This document shows, one piece after another, positions 26,950 through 38,403 of a stretch of DNA of 64,000 nucleotides. Position 1 is the first letter of the stretch, and each line of letters opens with the position of its first letter. The DNA lies in contig JACRJX010000009.1 in the NCBI GenBank assembly GCA_016235595.1, positions 62,001-126,000 of the forward strand. Direction: 5' to 3'. Position numbers and translations under genes: made by a program. The notes below the pieces were generated by a model, which was given only the letters and a program-made list of their open reading frames with translations, did no database searches and was not told the DNA's origin. The stretch comes from Verrucomicrobiota bacterium (GTDB lineage: Bacteria; Verrucomicrobiota; Verrucomicrobiia; CAIQCK01).

Positions 26950-27000
26950 TCAGGGGATCACGATAATCGTCTTCACAACCTTGCCGCGCTTGCTGTTCAT
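26950..27000 (-). CDS. Putative attenuator leader peptide
   Basis: A 16-codon minus-strand frame, MNSKRGKVVKTIIVIP, ends in TGA 26 bases before the terminator hairpin. It holds three Ile, three Val and one Thr codon, five of them contiguous in TIIVI close to the stop, as in leaders of isoleucine/valine/threonine operons. The downstream genes lysC and cimA feed isoleucine synthesis by two routes. No good Shine-Dalgarno sequence precedes the ATG, and a 5-base-pair inverted repeat (TGAGA/TCTCA, 27001-27017) sits right before it. Confidence 0.6.
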   Translation of the reverse strand: MNSKRGKVVKTIIVIP

Positions 27001-27057
27001 TGAGAGCGAAAGTCTCAAATAACCGCGTCCAAATCAAGGGGATTCTCTGGGGTCCCG

Positions 27058-28068
27058 CTAAGAGCCGCTGAGAAGTCCGGATTGCATGAGCAGCTTCAAG
27101 AGATAGGCCACAAACCCGCCAATGAGCGCCGATGCAGGCAGCGTCAGCAACCATGCTGCCATGATCGCCCGCGTGATGCCCCAGCGGACGGCCCTCATTC
27201 GGTAGGTGGCGCCCACACCCATGATGGCCGAGGTGATGACGTGGGTGGTGGAAATCGGGAAACCGAGATGCCCTGTGGTCAACAACACCGATGACGCTGT
27301 CAAATCGGCTGCAAAAGCGTCCGCATTGCGCAGCGTCGTGATTTTCGTTCCCATCGTCTTGATGATGCGCTTGCCGCCGAACATCGTGCCGATCGCCATC
27401 ACCAGCGCACACACAAGTTTCACCCATGTGGGAACACCATTGGCGACGTCCCATTGATGATCCGCCACCAGCGCAAGGAAGATGATACCCATGGTTTTCT
27501 GGGCGTCATTCTGACCATGGGAAATCGCCAGCAACGCCGCCGACAGGGGTTGGATGTGCCGGAAACCGCGATTGACCTTGCCGTGCGGATGTTTGGCAAA
27601 AATCCACGCCATGAGCAGCGTCATGGCAATGCCAATTACAAACCCTGCCAACGGCGATAGGATCGTCGGCGCGAGAACTTTTTCCGCCAGATTCATCCAT
27701 TGCACGCCCGTTCCGTAAGTCACCAATGTAGCGCCGACGATGCCGCCGATAAGACAGTGCGATGAACTCGACGGGATGCCATAATACCACGTCACCAGAT
27801 TCCATGCAGTGGCGCCGACCAACCCGGCAAGCACGCAGTGCAGGTCCACGAGTTTCGGATCCACGATGCCCGTGGCCACGGTCGCCGCCACCGCCGTGGA
27901 GAGCAACGCGCCTACGAAGTTCAACGTGCCGGCCATGCTCAACGCCTGCCACGGTTTCAACGCACGCGTTGAGATGGACGTGGCGATGGCGTTGGCCGCA
28001 TCGTGGAAGCCATTGGTGTATTCGAAGAACAACGCCGTCAGCACCACCGCAATGCAAAGCGTGCTCAT
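27058..28068 (-). CDS. pit: Inorganic phosphate transporter, Pit family
   Basis: 336 residues with about ten hydrophobic segments. The family signature GFHDAANAIATSISTRAL (about 21-38) occurs near the N-terminus and the partially repeated second copy, GFPISTTHVITSAIMGVGA, in the C-terminal half (about 270-288), as in proton- or sodium-coupled phosphate permeases. Loops have PSSSSHCLIGGIVGA. It is 40 bases behind a DUF47 PhoU-like gene on the same strand; this pair is a widespread low-affinity phosphate uptake unit in which the PhoU-like partner regulates the permease. Its transcript would run towards the lysC leader. Confidence 0.93.
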   Translation of the reverse strand: MSTLCIAVVLTALFFEYTNGFHDAANAIATSISTRALKPWQALSMAGTLNFVGALLSTAVAATVATGIVDPKLVDLHCVLAGLVGATAWNLVTWYYGIPSSSSHCLIGGIVGATLVTYGTGVQWMNLAEKVLAPTILSPLAGFVIGIAMTLLMAWIFAKHPHGKVNRGFRHIQPLSAALLAISHGQNDAQKTMGIIFLALVADHQWDVANGVPTWVKLVCALVMAIGTMFGGKRIIKTMGTKITTLRNADAFAADLTASSVLLTTGHLGFPISTTHVITSAIMGVGATYRMRAVRWGITRAIMAAWLLTLPASALIGGFVAYLLKLLMQSGLLSGS

Positions 28069-28108
28069 GGATTTAGAGAGAGTTCGGCGCCCGTCCTGCC
28101 ACGCGTGT

Positions 28109-28753
28109 TCACGTGTGCTTCAACACGATTTGCACGACGATGTTGCCCGCGTCGCGAAACCGGTCAATCGCCTTCTCGAGCAACTCATAGATGTCCTTGC
28201 GCATCAGGATTTCCTTCACGTCGCTGACCTCCCGGAACAGATTTGTGAACAGTTCCAGCATCAACTCGTCGCCCTCGCCTTCAAGTTTCTGAAGCAACCG
28301 GTTCTTCGCGCGGATCTCATCGGGGTTCTTCAGCGTCCGCAGGCTGCGCACCATGAAAACCATCGTCTCGGTGGCGCGGCTCAGCACATCACTTTGCCGT
28401 TGGAAATCATTCTGCCACGGCCGCAACCCGTAGGCCATCAGCCGCTCACCGATGCGCTCGATGTTCTTCGGAATCTTGTAGAGCGCATCCGACAAGGCAA
28501 CAATATCCTCGCGATCAATCGGAGTCACAAAGGACCGGCACAGCGCTTCATTGATCTGCTGTGTGATCTCCTTGTCTTTGCGCCGGTGCGCGATGAAATC
28601 CGCCAGGTCGGACGGCTTCTTGTCGTTGTTAAGGTTGATGAGCAGACGCCCCAGCAGTTCGGCGCTGGCTTGCGCCTCTCCGGCGCTCGCCTCCAACAGG
28701 TCGTAGAACAGCTCTTCTCTGGGCAAAAATCGCGAAAGGTTGATCATAAGCAT
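28109..28753 (-). CDS. DUF47 family PhoU-like protein (Pit accessory regulator)
   Basis: 214 residues, all-alpha, with the DUF47 pattern: FLPREELFYDLLEASAGEA at the N-terminus, IPKNIERIGERLMAYGL near 95-111, a GEGDEL loop and EVSDVKEILMRKDIYELLEKAIDRFRD with its conserved acidic metal-binding helix near the end. Family members bind metal ions and work with Pit-type phosphate transporters. A second in-frame ATG at 28747 is better spaced from GGAACG and may be the true start (two residues shorter). It is the first gene of the pair with pit. Confidence 0.88.
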   Translation of the reverse strand: MLMINLSRFLPREELFYDLLEASAGEAQASAELLGRLLINLNNDKKPSDLADFIAHRRKDKEITQQINEALCRSFVTPIDREDIVALSDALYKIPKNIERIGERLMAYGLRPWQNDFQRQSDVLSRATETMVFMVRSLRTLKNPDEIRAKNRLLQKLEGEGDELMLELFTNLFREVSDVKEILMRKDIYELLEKAIDRFRDAGNIVVQIVLKHT

Positions 28754-28843
28754 TCGTTCCGCATGTGCCTTCTAGCCCACCGCGCGCGAGTGCGTCAACG
28801 GCTATTTGGCTTTGTGTGAATATCACGCTGGGAAAGTGGCGAT

Positions 28844-29020
28844 ATGGTTGCCAGTCGTTCATTGCGGATTATCATGGTGGCTGCCTGCGGAGGACTGCTG
28901 CTGTCCGCCTTCTTCGAGTCAGCAGGCTGCCTCTGCAAAGACCAGCCACCGGACGCATCAAATGACACGCAAGCAAAAGGCAAACAAAATTCAAACGAAT
29001 TGGCCTTTGACTTTGTCTGA
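28844..29020 (+). CDS. Small exported cysteine-containing peptide (58 aa)
   Basis: A 58-residue frame starting at the ATG at 28844, preceded by GGGAAAG at usable spacing. It begins MVASRSLRIIMVAACGG, a basic then hydrophobic signal-like segment running to about residue 27, followed by GCLCKD and a polar tail rich in Asn, Gln, Lys and Asp. The opening resembles the next gene's product (shared SRS-L/I-R after the start, similar hydrophobic core, then a Cys-rich start of the mature part). It lies 26 bases before that gene and is co-directional with the czcCBA-like operon. No known family. It is too short for routine gene callers; the signal-like N-terminus and relation to its neighbour are the support. 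Confidence 0.5.
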   Translation: MVASRSLRIIMVAACGGLLLSAFFESAGCLCKDQPPDASNDTQAKGKQNSNELAFDFV

Positions 29021-29046
29021 AACGGCGAATAGATACTACTAGCGAC

Positions 29047-29319
29047 ATGTTCAAGAGCCGTTCCATTCGCATGGTGCAAGCCGCCGTTCTTGGTGCGCTG
29101 TTTGCTTTTGCCGTGGTGGAGCCGGCAATCGCCCACTGCGACGAGAACGACGACGCGGACGGCGCTGGCTGCTACTGTTTATGCACGCAGGCGCTCGATG
29201 CGCCGGACGCGGTTCCGAAAATGGATTCGCCTCAGTTGATTCTCGAAGTGGCCTGCCAAACGGCGACCGAGTTTGAGTCGCTGACTTTCCCGCCTCCTTC
29301 GCCCCCGCCCTGGGCCTGA
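29047..29319 (+). CDS. Small exported Cys/Asp-rich protein heading the metal efflux operon
   Basis: 90 residues. A signal peptide (about 1-29, ending PAIA) is followed by HCDENDDADGAGCYCLC (30-46), a dense cluster of one His, four Cys and several acidic residues that could bind soft metal ions. The remainder is acidic and Pro-rich (PPPSPPP near the C-terminus). It is 86 bases before the czcC-like gene. A small periplasmic metal-binding helper of the RND pump is the natural guess, but the family is unknown to me. The ATG at 29047 lacks a clear ribosome site; ATG at 29071 is an alternative. Confidence 0.65.
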   Translation: MFKSRSIRMVQAAVLGALFAFAVVEPAIAHCDENDDADGAGCYCLCTQALDAPDAVPKMDSPQLILEVACQTATEFESLTFPPPSPPPWA

Positions 29320-29405
29320 TTCCCCATTCACGCCCGCAGTGTGTCCATCTGCCGCGAACTTGTCGTGGTGGAACTCTCGTTGTCCGAAAGTCATCTGAGG
29401 TTTGT

Positions 29406-30677
29406 ATGAAAGCATTTTGTCTGTTGTTCCTTGCTGGCCTTGTCGCGCTCGCCGATGCGGCAGCCCAATCCAAGCTCGACTTGGCGTCCGCCGTTACCGA
29501 GGCCGTTGCCAACAATCCCGAACTGCGCGCGGCCCGGTCACGCATCGAGGCCGCCACGGGCCGCGCTGTCCAGGCGCGCGTCTGGCCCAACCCGAACCTG
29601 GAACTTTCGTCCGAGCAATTCCCGCCCGACCGGGGCGGTTTTAACGGCGCGCAGAACATGGTCGGCGTCGGGCAGACGGTGCCGTTTCCCGGCAAGAAGG
29701 CGCTCGACGCCAAAATCGGCGCGCAAAGCGTAACGGTGGCCGAATGGGAATACTTTGGCCGCGAGCTTGAACTGGTCCGCGATGTGAAGAGCGCGTTTTA
29801 CCGCGCATTGGCTGCCCAGAAGAAACTGGCCGTCAGCGGGCAGCTGGCGGAGCTGGCACGCTCCACAGCCGAAGCGGTCGGCAAACGCGTCGCGGCCGGG
29901 GCAGCGGCGGACCAGGAGCAACTCCGCGCCGAAGTCGAGCACGAGCGGGCCGTGGCGGAGATGGCTGCCGCGCGCCGCGATGTAGCCGAGCCGCTCAAGA
30001 CGCTGGCAGCACTGATGGGCAGGCCTCGCGATACGCTCGGTTCGTTGGCCGGCGAGTTGGCCGAACAGGTGCAGCGGCCTGACCTCAACCTGGCCCGCGA
30101 GCAAATGCTGGCGCGACATCCGAATGTGCGTGCCGCACTGGCCGGCCGTGAACGGGCCGACTTGGAACTGCGCCGGGCTAAGCTCGATCCGTATCCCGAC
30201 GTGAGCTTCGGCGTCGCCGGGGGCCGGGACTTCGCCGCGCGCGAGGGCATCATGGCGTTTCGCGTCTCGATTCCTCTGCCACTCTTCGACCGCGCGCAGG
30301 GCAAGAAGCGCGAGGCGCGGGCCAACGCCGACATCGCCCGTTACGACCTCACCGCAGTCGAGGTGCGGCTCACGCGTGAATTGGCCGTGCTCGACGAACG
30401 GCTGAAAGCCGCAGGCGAACAAGTCGAAACCTACCGCACGCGGATTGTGCCAAAAGCCGAAGCCGCCTCGCGCCTGGTCCGCCTCGGCTACAACGCCGGC
30501 AAGTTCGGCCTGCTCGACATCCTCGACACGCAGCGAACCACCTTTGAAGTCCGGCTGACCTACTACGACCGGCTCTCGGAGTTGAACACGGCGCAGGCCG
30601 AACTGGAGGCGCTGCTGGCCAGGAACCTCGCGGAGCCTCAGACGGGCCAGCCGGCAGCGCTCCCGCCCAATCCGTGA
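29406..30677 (+). CDS. TolC-family outer-membrane factor of a heavy-metal RND pump (CzcC-like)
   Basis: 423 residues. A signal peptide (FCLLFLAGLVALADAAA, about 4-20) precedes two related OEP repeats of long coiled-coil helices: LASAVTEAVANNPELRAARS (24-43) opens the first and LNLAREQMLARHPNVRAALAG the second. These repeats form the periplasmic tunnel and beta-barrel of TolC/CzcC proteins. RPQ-type loops such as GQTVPFPGKK are typical of CzcC/CusC relatives. It exports metal ions delivered by CzcA across the outer membrane. The adaptor gene follows after only ten bases, so czcC, czcB and czcA form one operon. Confidence 0.9.
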   Translation: MKAFCLLFLAGLVALADAAAQSKLDLASAVTEAVANNPELRAARSRIEAATGRAVQARVWPNPNLELSSEQFPPDRGGFNGAQNMVGVGQTVPFPGKKALDAKIGAQSVTVAEWEYFGRELELVRDVKSAFYRALAAQKKLAVSGQLAELARSTAEAVGKRVAAGAAADQEQLRAEVEHERAVAEMAAARRDVAEPLKTLAALMGRPRDTLGSLAGELAEQVQRPDLNLAREQMLARHPNVRAALAGRERADLELRRAKLDPYPDVSFGVAGGRDFAAREGIMAFRVSIPLPLFDRAQGKKREARANADIARYDLTAVEVRLTRELAVLDERLKAAGEQVETYRTRIVPKAEAASRLVRLGYNAGKFGLLDILDTQRTTFEVRLTYYDRLSELNTAQAELEALLARNLAEPQTGQPAALPPNP

Positions 30678-30687
30678 AAGGAGCAGG

Positions 30688-32010
30688 ATGAATTTCAACA
30701 CAAACAAGAAAGTGAGCAAACTCAACATGAAGAGAAACCCCCTCTGGAAAAGCGCCGTGCTGGCGATGGTCGCCGCGTTGGCGGTCTTTGCTGCCGGCTG
30801 CGACAAGAAGGAAGCCCACTCCGAAGATGATGGGCATGGTCACGCGGGTCATGCGCACGGCAAAGTCGAAGAACATGGTGCGGAAAAAGGCGGAGTCAAA
30901 ATGTGCCCGGAACATAACGTCCCGTCGGCCGAGTGCGGCATCTGCAAACCGCAATTGGCAACGACGTTGAAAACCGGCGAGTCGGCCAAGGTTCGGTTGG
31001 CCTCGAACGACTCGGCCGGGATCGCGGGTGTTCAGACCGCGACCCCGACGGTGGGGACGATTAGTGACGCCGTGGAGTGCTACGCAGAAATCGCGTTCAA
31101 CCAAAACAAGCTCGCCCAAATCGTCGCACCAGTTGGCGGCATCATTCAGGAAGTCACGGCGGACCTGGGCATCAAAGTGGAGGAAAAACAGCCGGTGGCG
31201 AAAATCTGGTCCGCCTCGATTGCGGAAGCCGTGGCCAAAGCGGTGCTGTCGCACCAAACGCTGGACCGCGAGCGCAAGCTGCGGGCCGAGCGGGTGACAT
31301 CGGAGAAAGACTTGCAGCAGGCGGAAGCGGAGCACCGCGGGGCCTGCCAGCAACTCCGCATGCTGGGCTTCACCGAGGAACAGATTGACGTGCTGGGGGC
31401 CAAACCGCAGGAACAGGTTCTCATGGAAGTGCGGGCGCCGTTTGCCGGGGAAATCGTCGAGCGCGTGGCCGTGCGCGGCGCGTTGGTGGAGGCGGGCAAG
31501 CCGCTCTTCACGCTGGCGGACCGCTCGGTCATGTGGGCCATGCTCAACATTCCTGAGTCGGCTCTGGCCCGCGTGCGCGTCGGCCAGACGGTCGAGCTGC
31601 GCGTGGACTCTCTGGCCGGCAGCGTCTTCACGGGCAAGCTGACGTGGATTTCCGCCGAGGTGGACGAACGCAGCCGCATGGCCCGCGCGCGCGCCGAGGT
31701 GGCGAATCCCGACGGCCTGCTGCGGGCAAAGATGTTCGCCCAAGCGCGCATCCTGACCCGCAATGCCGATGGGGCGCTGTTGCTGCCGTCATCGGCCATC
31801 CAAAAGATCGAAGGCAAAGCTTTCGTTTTCGTGAAGTTGGCCGAAGATTTATTTGACGCCCGTGTGGTCCGTGTCGGGGCCGGGCACGATGGAAAAGTGG
31901 AAATCGACGAAGGGCTGAAGTCCCAGGAAGTGGTGGCGGTGAACCACGTGTTTTCGCTCAAGTCAGCCTTCCTCATTTCCCGCCTCGGCGCGGGTTGCGC
32001 GGACGATTAA
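30688..32010 (+). CDS. RND efflux periplasmic adaptor, membrane-fusion protein (CzcB-like lipoprotein)
   Basis: 440 residues; AAAGGAG precedes the ATG at 30688. A lipobox (VFAAGC, Cys 38) indicates an inner-membrane-anchored lipoprotein; an ATG at 30727 would give a conventional lipoprotein signal. Residues 44-70 are His/Asp/Glu-rich, and MCPEHNVPSAECGICKP (about 72-88) is a Cys/His module typical of heavy-metal-associated CzcB proteins, probably binding the substrate metal. The barrel-sandwich/HlyD core follows (QIVAPVGGIIQEV and VRAPFAGEIVERVAVRGA), with a beta-barrel region near VGQTVELRVDSLAG. It links CzcA to the outer-membrane factor. Substrate ions cannot be assigned. Confidence 0.9.
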   Translation: MNFNTNKKVSKLNMKRNPLWKSAVLAMVAALAVFAAGCDKKEAHSEDDGHGHAGHAHGKVEEHGAEKGGVKMCPEHNVPSAECGICKPQLATTLKTGESAKVRLASNDSAGIAGVQTATPTVGTISDAVECYAEIAFNQNKLAQIVAPVGGIIQEVTADLGIKVEEKQPVAKIWSASIAEAVAKAVLSHQTLDRERKLRAERVTSEKDLQQAEAEHRGACQQLRMLGFTEEQIDVLGAKPQEQVLMEVRAPFAGEIVERVAVRGALVEAGKPLFTLADRSVMWAMLNIPESALARVRVGQTVELRVDSLAGSVFTGKLTWISAEVDERSRMARARAEVANPDGLLRAKMFAQARILTRNADGALLLPSSAIQKIEGKAFVFVKLAEDLFDARVVRVGAGHDGKVEIDEGLKSQEVVAVNHVFSLKSAFLISRLGAGCADD

Positions 32011-32058
32011 ACGGCCTGTTCAACGCTCACATCACATGAAATCCGGAGACTCTCTACT

Positions 32059-35160
<3,102 letters not shown>

Positions 35161-35469
35161 CAGCCGAAGTCCATTGGATGCTGGCTTTGTTCGTGGATGT
35201 TCTGTTCAGAAAACACGTGAGCCGTTGAACGTGCACGAGCCGCGTTTCAGGGATGGGCCTTCACGCTTGACGGCCACCTGCGTCAGCGTAGGCTGCGCGA
35301 GGTTGGAATATGACAGCAGCAGTTCCAACGAGCGCAGCAACATGATCCGCACCATCAAAGCGATCCGAAGAACCCACGACCATGACGCCGCGCTGGCGAA
35401 GCCGGCATGAGACAGTTTGATTAATAACAAGACCTCAATTCACGAATCCTGAGAGGCAAGAGATGACCG
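35161..35469. other. Intergenic region behind the czcA-like gene
   Basis: About 309 bases between the RND pump and the lipoprotein. The plus-strand frame across it has a TTG start and no protein-like features. I see no clear terminator or promoter. It may be the left edge of a segment placed between czcA and the czcA fragment. Confidence 0.4.
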
Positions 35470-36276
35470 ATGAAAAGACTTGGCATACTGTTCGTGCTCG
35501 TAATCCTAACGGCTACCGGGTGCCGCCCGTCGCCAAAAACATCCGCAGGTGACCGAGACTACCTGCTCGGATGGTATGAATTGCCGCGCAGACATTACAG
35601 CACGCGCGAAGTCATTCCAGGATTCGGCACACTGATCCCGGTCCTCAAGAAGGGCGGATCTTATTATTCAGTCAGCCACGGAGTAGAAGTTCCACTCAAG
35701 GCATGTCCGGAAGGTTTAGAATGGGGACTTGGCCAATCCAGCATGAGAGGCACGAAGATCGGAGTGGACGCGGCATCAAAGGCACCCTACATCAGCATTG
35801 AAGATCAAAACGCTCAGTATGAGGGAGGTTACTCAACCTTCGGCGAGAAACAGTTCATGACCAGAATCGACAGGCCCTCCGGCTTGTTGGATCCCACAAC
35901 CTCGCCCCCACAGACTATCGATGATTTCCTCGGTTGCTATCAGCCTCTCTGGTTACCCGTCCTGCGATGGGAATTAATTAGAGATGGCAACAAATATCAT
36001 GTCAAAACACAGATCCTCAACAAGGACGGTTGGAAAACGGAAGAAAGCGCATCGGTGGCATTGGAACCACTGCCCAAACAGTTGGGTTTCGTTTGCAGCA
36101 GCAAAAAGAAAGCCAAGCTCATATTCAATCGCGACCTGAAACGTTTCGAGTGCGTGATGGGGCCAGACGACAACCATAACCTGACAATGCCACTCGTACG
36201 CATCATGCCATCCCTCGTATCCGGAACAGGGGCCACGTCTCCACCAAAGGAAATCGGTATTCCAACGTGGCATTAG
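35470..36276 (+). CDS. Hypothetical lipoprotein
   Basis: 268 residues. The N-terminus MKRLGILFVLVILTATGCR is a lipoprotein signal with Cys 18 in the lipobox (TATGC). The mature part has no recognised domain; two segments, DYLLGWYEL (about 29-37) and DDFLGCYQP (about 154-162), look like the starts of a duplicated beta-rich unit. Codon use is visibly more A/T-rich than the surrounding genes, which suggests recent acquisition. It sits between the complete czcA and a czcA remnant, so it may have come in with, or been stranded by, a rearrangement of the efflux locus. Confidence 0.7.
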   Translation: MKRLGILFVLVILTATGCRPSPKTSAGDRDYLLGWYELPRRHYSTREVIPGFGTLIPVLKKGGSYYSVSHGVEVPLKACPEGLEWGLGQSSMRGTKIGVDAASKAPYISIEDQNAQYEGGYSTFGEKQFMTRIDRPSGLLDPTTSPPQTIDDFLGCYQPLWLPVLRWELIRDGNKYHVKTQILNKDGWKTEESASVALEPLPKQLGFVCSSKKKAKLIFNRDLKRFECVMGPDDNHNLTMPLVRIMPSLVSGTGATSPPKEIGIPTWH

Positions 36277-36325
36277 AGTCCAAGCAACAATGTTCCTACC
36301 GGACAAGGACCTCAACGCATCGTGA

Positions 36326-36508
<183 letters not shown>

Positions 36509-36581
36509 CGTTGGCAGCGCGGACTGTTTTATTCCCCGAACTTGTTGCGTAACAAAGGTCCATAAGAAAGGAATTTGACCC

Positions 36582-36893
36582 ATGCCAATCAAACCGAGTC
36601 AGAACGAAGAGAAGTATTTTCGTGAGCTGGAACTGAAGGCGCGGCTGGAGAAACTGGCCAAGGAACAGGAAACGACCGCCAAGGCCGAGAAGCATCGCCT
36701 GAAGGAACTGCATTGGCTGCATTGCCCGAAGTGCGGCCAGAGACTCAGTCAGGAACACTACGGGAAGGTGGAAGTAGACGTTTGCGCCGCGTGCAAAGGC
36801 CTGTGGCTGGATGCCAATGAACTGGAGGCGATCCTGCAAGGAGCTAAGAGCAGCAATCCGTTCCACTCGTTTCTCAAGATCCTGGGCCAGTAG
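36582..36893 (+). CDS. TFIIB-type zinc-ribbon domain protein
   Basis: 103 residues. An N-terminal charged coiled-coil helix (about 8-44, rich in Glu, Lys and Leu) precedes a zf-TFIIB-type ribbon: CPKC (48-51), LSQEHYGKVEVDVC and CAACKGLWLDANELEAIL, with cysteines at 68 and 71 as the second ligand pair. Such small cytoplasmic proteins often accompany stress or efflux genes; their biochemical role is not known. It follows the czcA remnant and may once have been the tail of the efflux operon. Confidence 0.8.
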   Translation: MPIKPSQNEEKYFRELELKARLEKLAKEQETTAKAEKHRLKELHWLHCPKCGQRLSQEHYGKVEVDVCAACKGLWLDANELEAILQGAKSSNPFHSFLKILGQ

Positions 36894-37050
36894 TGTGCCA
36901 GTGCCCGCGTGGCTTTGACGATGCGACAGCGGTTGCATGACACGTGCCAACCGGAACAGCCCGCCCGGATGGTTTTGCCCCTGGCCATGGTCATGATAGA
37001 TTGGGGTCAGCCACGGTGAAGACCGAAAAGATCCGTGGGGCGAGTTGACG

Positions 37051-38388
37051 ATGCGAATGGATTCGGAAAACGACATCTCCCGGTTGCCACAAGATACCAG
37101 CAACGTTCCGGCCGGCACATTTCCGCCGTCAAAACGGCTCACACGCCGTGACATGATTCGTTACGGCGTTGCCGGCGTGGCGTGCGTGGCGGGTGGTTGC
37201 GCGGTGGCCGCTTATCTCATTGACGCCGTGCGCGAGTTGACCGCCGAGGGCGTATTCAAAGGCGACGCGCCCAACGACGCAGTGTGGGAACTATGGCGCC
37301 AACGCGGCTGGACCCACGAAGGATCCTATTACCTGAAGCTCGGCCGGAACGTGCAGTGCAAGATCTGCCCGAACAATTGCCTGATGGAGCCGGGCGACCG
37401 CAGTCATTGCCGCAACAAGATCAACCGCGACGGCACTCTCTATACGCTGGCATTCGCCAACCCTTGTTCGTTTCATGTGGATCCGGTCGAGAAGAAGCCG
37501 CTGTTTCATTTCTTTCCCGGCAGCCTGTCATTTTCCATTGCCACCGCCGGCTGCGTGTTCCGCTGCCTGAACTGCCAGAACTGGGAAATCTCGCAAAAGA
37601 AACCGGAGGAAACAAAAGACCCGCGTGGCCCCGAGCTGCGGCTGCGCCCGCCAGTCACAGGGACGATTACTGCCTCGGACGTCGCCCGTTTAAGCATGTT
37701 TCCGGAGGACGTTGTCGCGCTGGCCGCGTGGACAAAGAGCGTCTCCATTTCCTACACCTATTCCGAGCCGACGGCGTACTACGAATACACCTACGAGACT
37801 TGCAAGCTCGCTCGCGAACGGGGGATCAAAAACGTCCTCGTCACTTGCGGTTCGATGGAGGAGCCGCCGATGCGCGACCTGGGCCGGTATCTCGACGCCG
37901 CTCACGTGGACTTGAAGGGCTTCAGCGAAAGCATCTACTGGACGCTCAACGCCGGCCGCCTTCAGCCTGTCCTCAAGACGCTCAGGACGCTCAAGGACAT
38001 GGGTGTCTGGTTTGAGATCATCAACCTCGTTGTCCCCACGTACACCGACAATCCAGACATGATCCGCCGCATGTGCGATTGGCTCGCCGCGAATATCGGC
38101 CCCGATCATCCCATCCACTTCTCGCGGTTCCACCCACAGCACAAACTCCAGACGCTGCCGCCCACGCCAGTAGAAATCCTCCTCCAAGCGCAGTCCATCG
38201 CGCGCGCGGCCGGGTTGCGCTACGCATACATCGGAAACGTGCCCGGCCTGCCCAACGCCGAAACCACCTTCTGCCCCAACTGCAAACGTGCTGTCATCAT
38301 CCGCGACATCTACACCATCACCGGCTTCCACCTCGACGCCGGCAAATGCCGCTTCTGCCAGACAAAGATCGCCGGCGTCTGGTCGTAA
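37051..38388 (+). CDS. AmmeMemoRadiSam-type radical SAM enzyme with Tat-like N-terminus
   Basis: 445 residues from the ATG at 37051 (a TTG at 37045 and an ATG at 37057 are alternatives). The radical SAM cluster motif CVFRCLNC lies at about 168-175, and SISYTYSEPTAYYEYTYET, CGSMEEPP and AHVDLKGFSE follow as in the AmmeMemoRadiSam/PflA-like group. A Cys-rich segment, CKICPNNC (about 103-110), precedes it and a zinc-ribbon-like CPNCKRA..CRFCQ closes the chain. The N-terminus is odd: TRRDMIRYGVAGVACVAGG looks like a twin-arginine signal or anchor, which radical SAM enzymes do not normally carry. The partner Memo and AMMECR1 genes are not in the window. Substrate unknown. Confidence 0.85.
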   Translation: MRMDSENDISRLPQDTSNVPAGTFPPSKRLTRRDMIRYGVAGVACVAGGCAVAAYLIDAVRELTAEGVFKGDAPNDAVWELWRQRGWTHEGSYYLKLGRNVQCKICPNNCLMEPGDRSHCRNKINRDGTLYTLAFANPCSFHVDPVEKKPLFHFFPGSLSFSIATAGCVFRCLNCQNWEISQKKPEETKDPRGPELRLRPPVTGTITASDVARLSMFPEDVVALAAWTKSVSISYTYSEPTAYYEYTYETCKLARERGIKNVLVTCGSMEEPPMRDLGRYLDAAHVDLKGFSESIYWTLNAGRLQPVLKTLRTLKDMGVWFEIINLVVPTYTDNPDMIRRMCDWLAANIGPDHPIHFSRFHPQHKLQTLPPTPVEILLQAQSIARAAGLRYAYIGNVPGLPNAETTFCPNCKRAVIIRDIYTITGFHLDAGKCRFCQTKIAGVWS

Positions 38389-38403
38389 AATATTTCCGCT
38401 GTC

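Larger units (their letters stand above)
26891..27000 (-). promoter_or_regulatory. Putative Ile/Val-type transcription attenuator of the lysC-cimA operon
   Basis: Three mutually exclusive stems can be drawn on the minus-strand RNA. Stem 1:2 is CCCC (26953-26956) with GGGG (26944-26947); the leader stop codon is in its loop. Stem 2:3 pairs GGGTG (26942-26946) with CACCC (26920-26924), extended by GGC (26936-26938) with GCC (26926-26928). Stem 3:4 is the terminator, whose 5' arm shares four bases (26920-26923) with stem 2:3. Stalling at the leader Ile/Val codons would cover segment 1 and favour 2:3 (read-through); reaching the stop codon would cover segment 2 and allow termination. This is an inference from base pairing. 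The weak ribosome site of the leader is the main doubt. Confidence 0.65.

Noticed and set aside
29007..29035. TTGACT-17-TAGATA resembling a sigma-70 promoter before the 90-residue exported protein
   Set aside because: The -10 match is poor, it overlaps the end of the upstream small frame, and it would leave only about five bases before the start codon.
35174..35410. 78-codon plus-strand frame between czcA and the lipoprotein
   Set aside because: TTG start, no ribosome site, no signal peptide or domain; composition does not look like protein.
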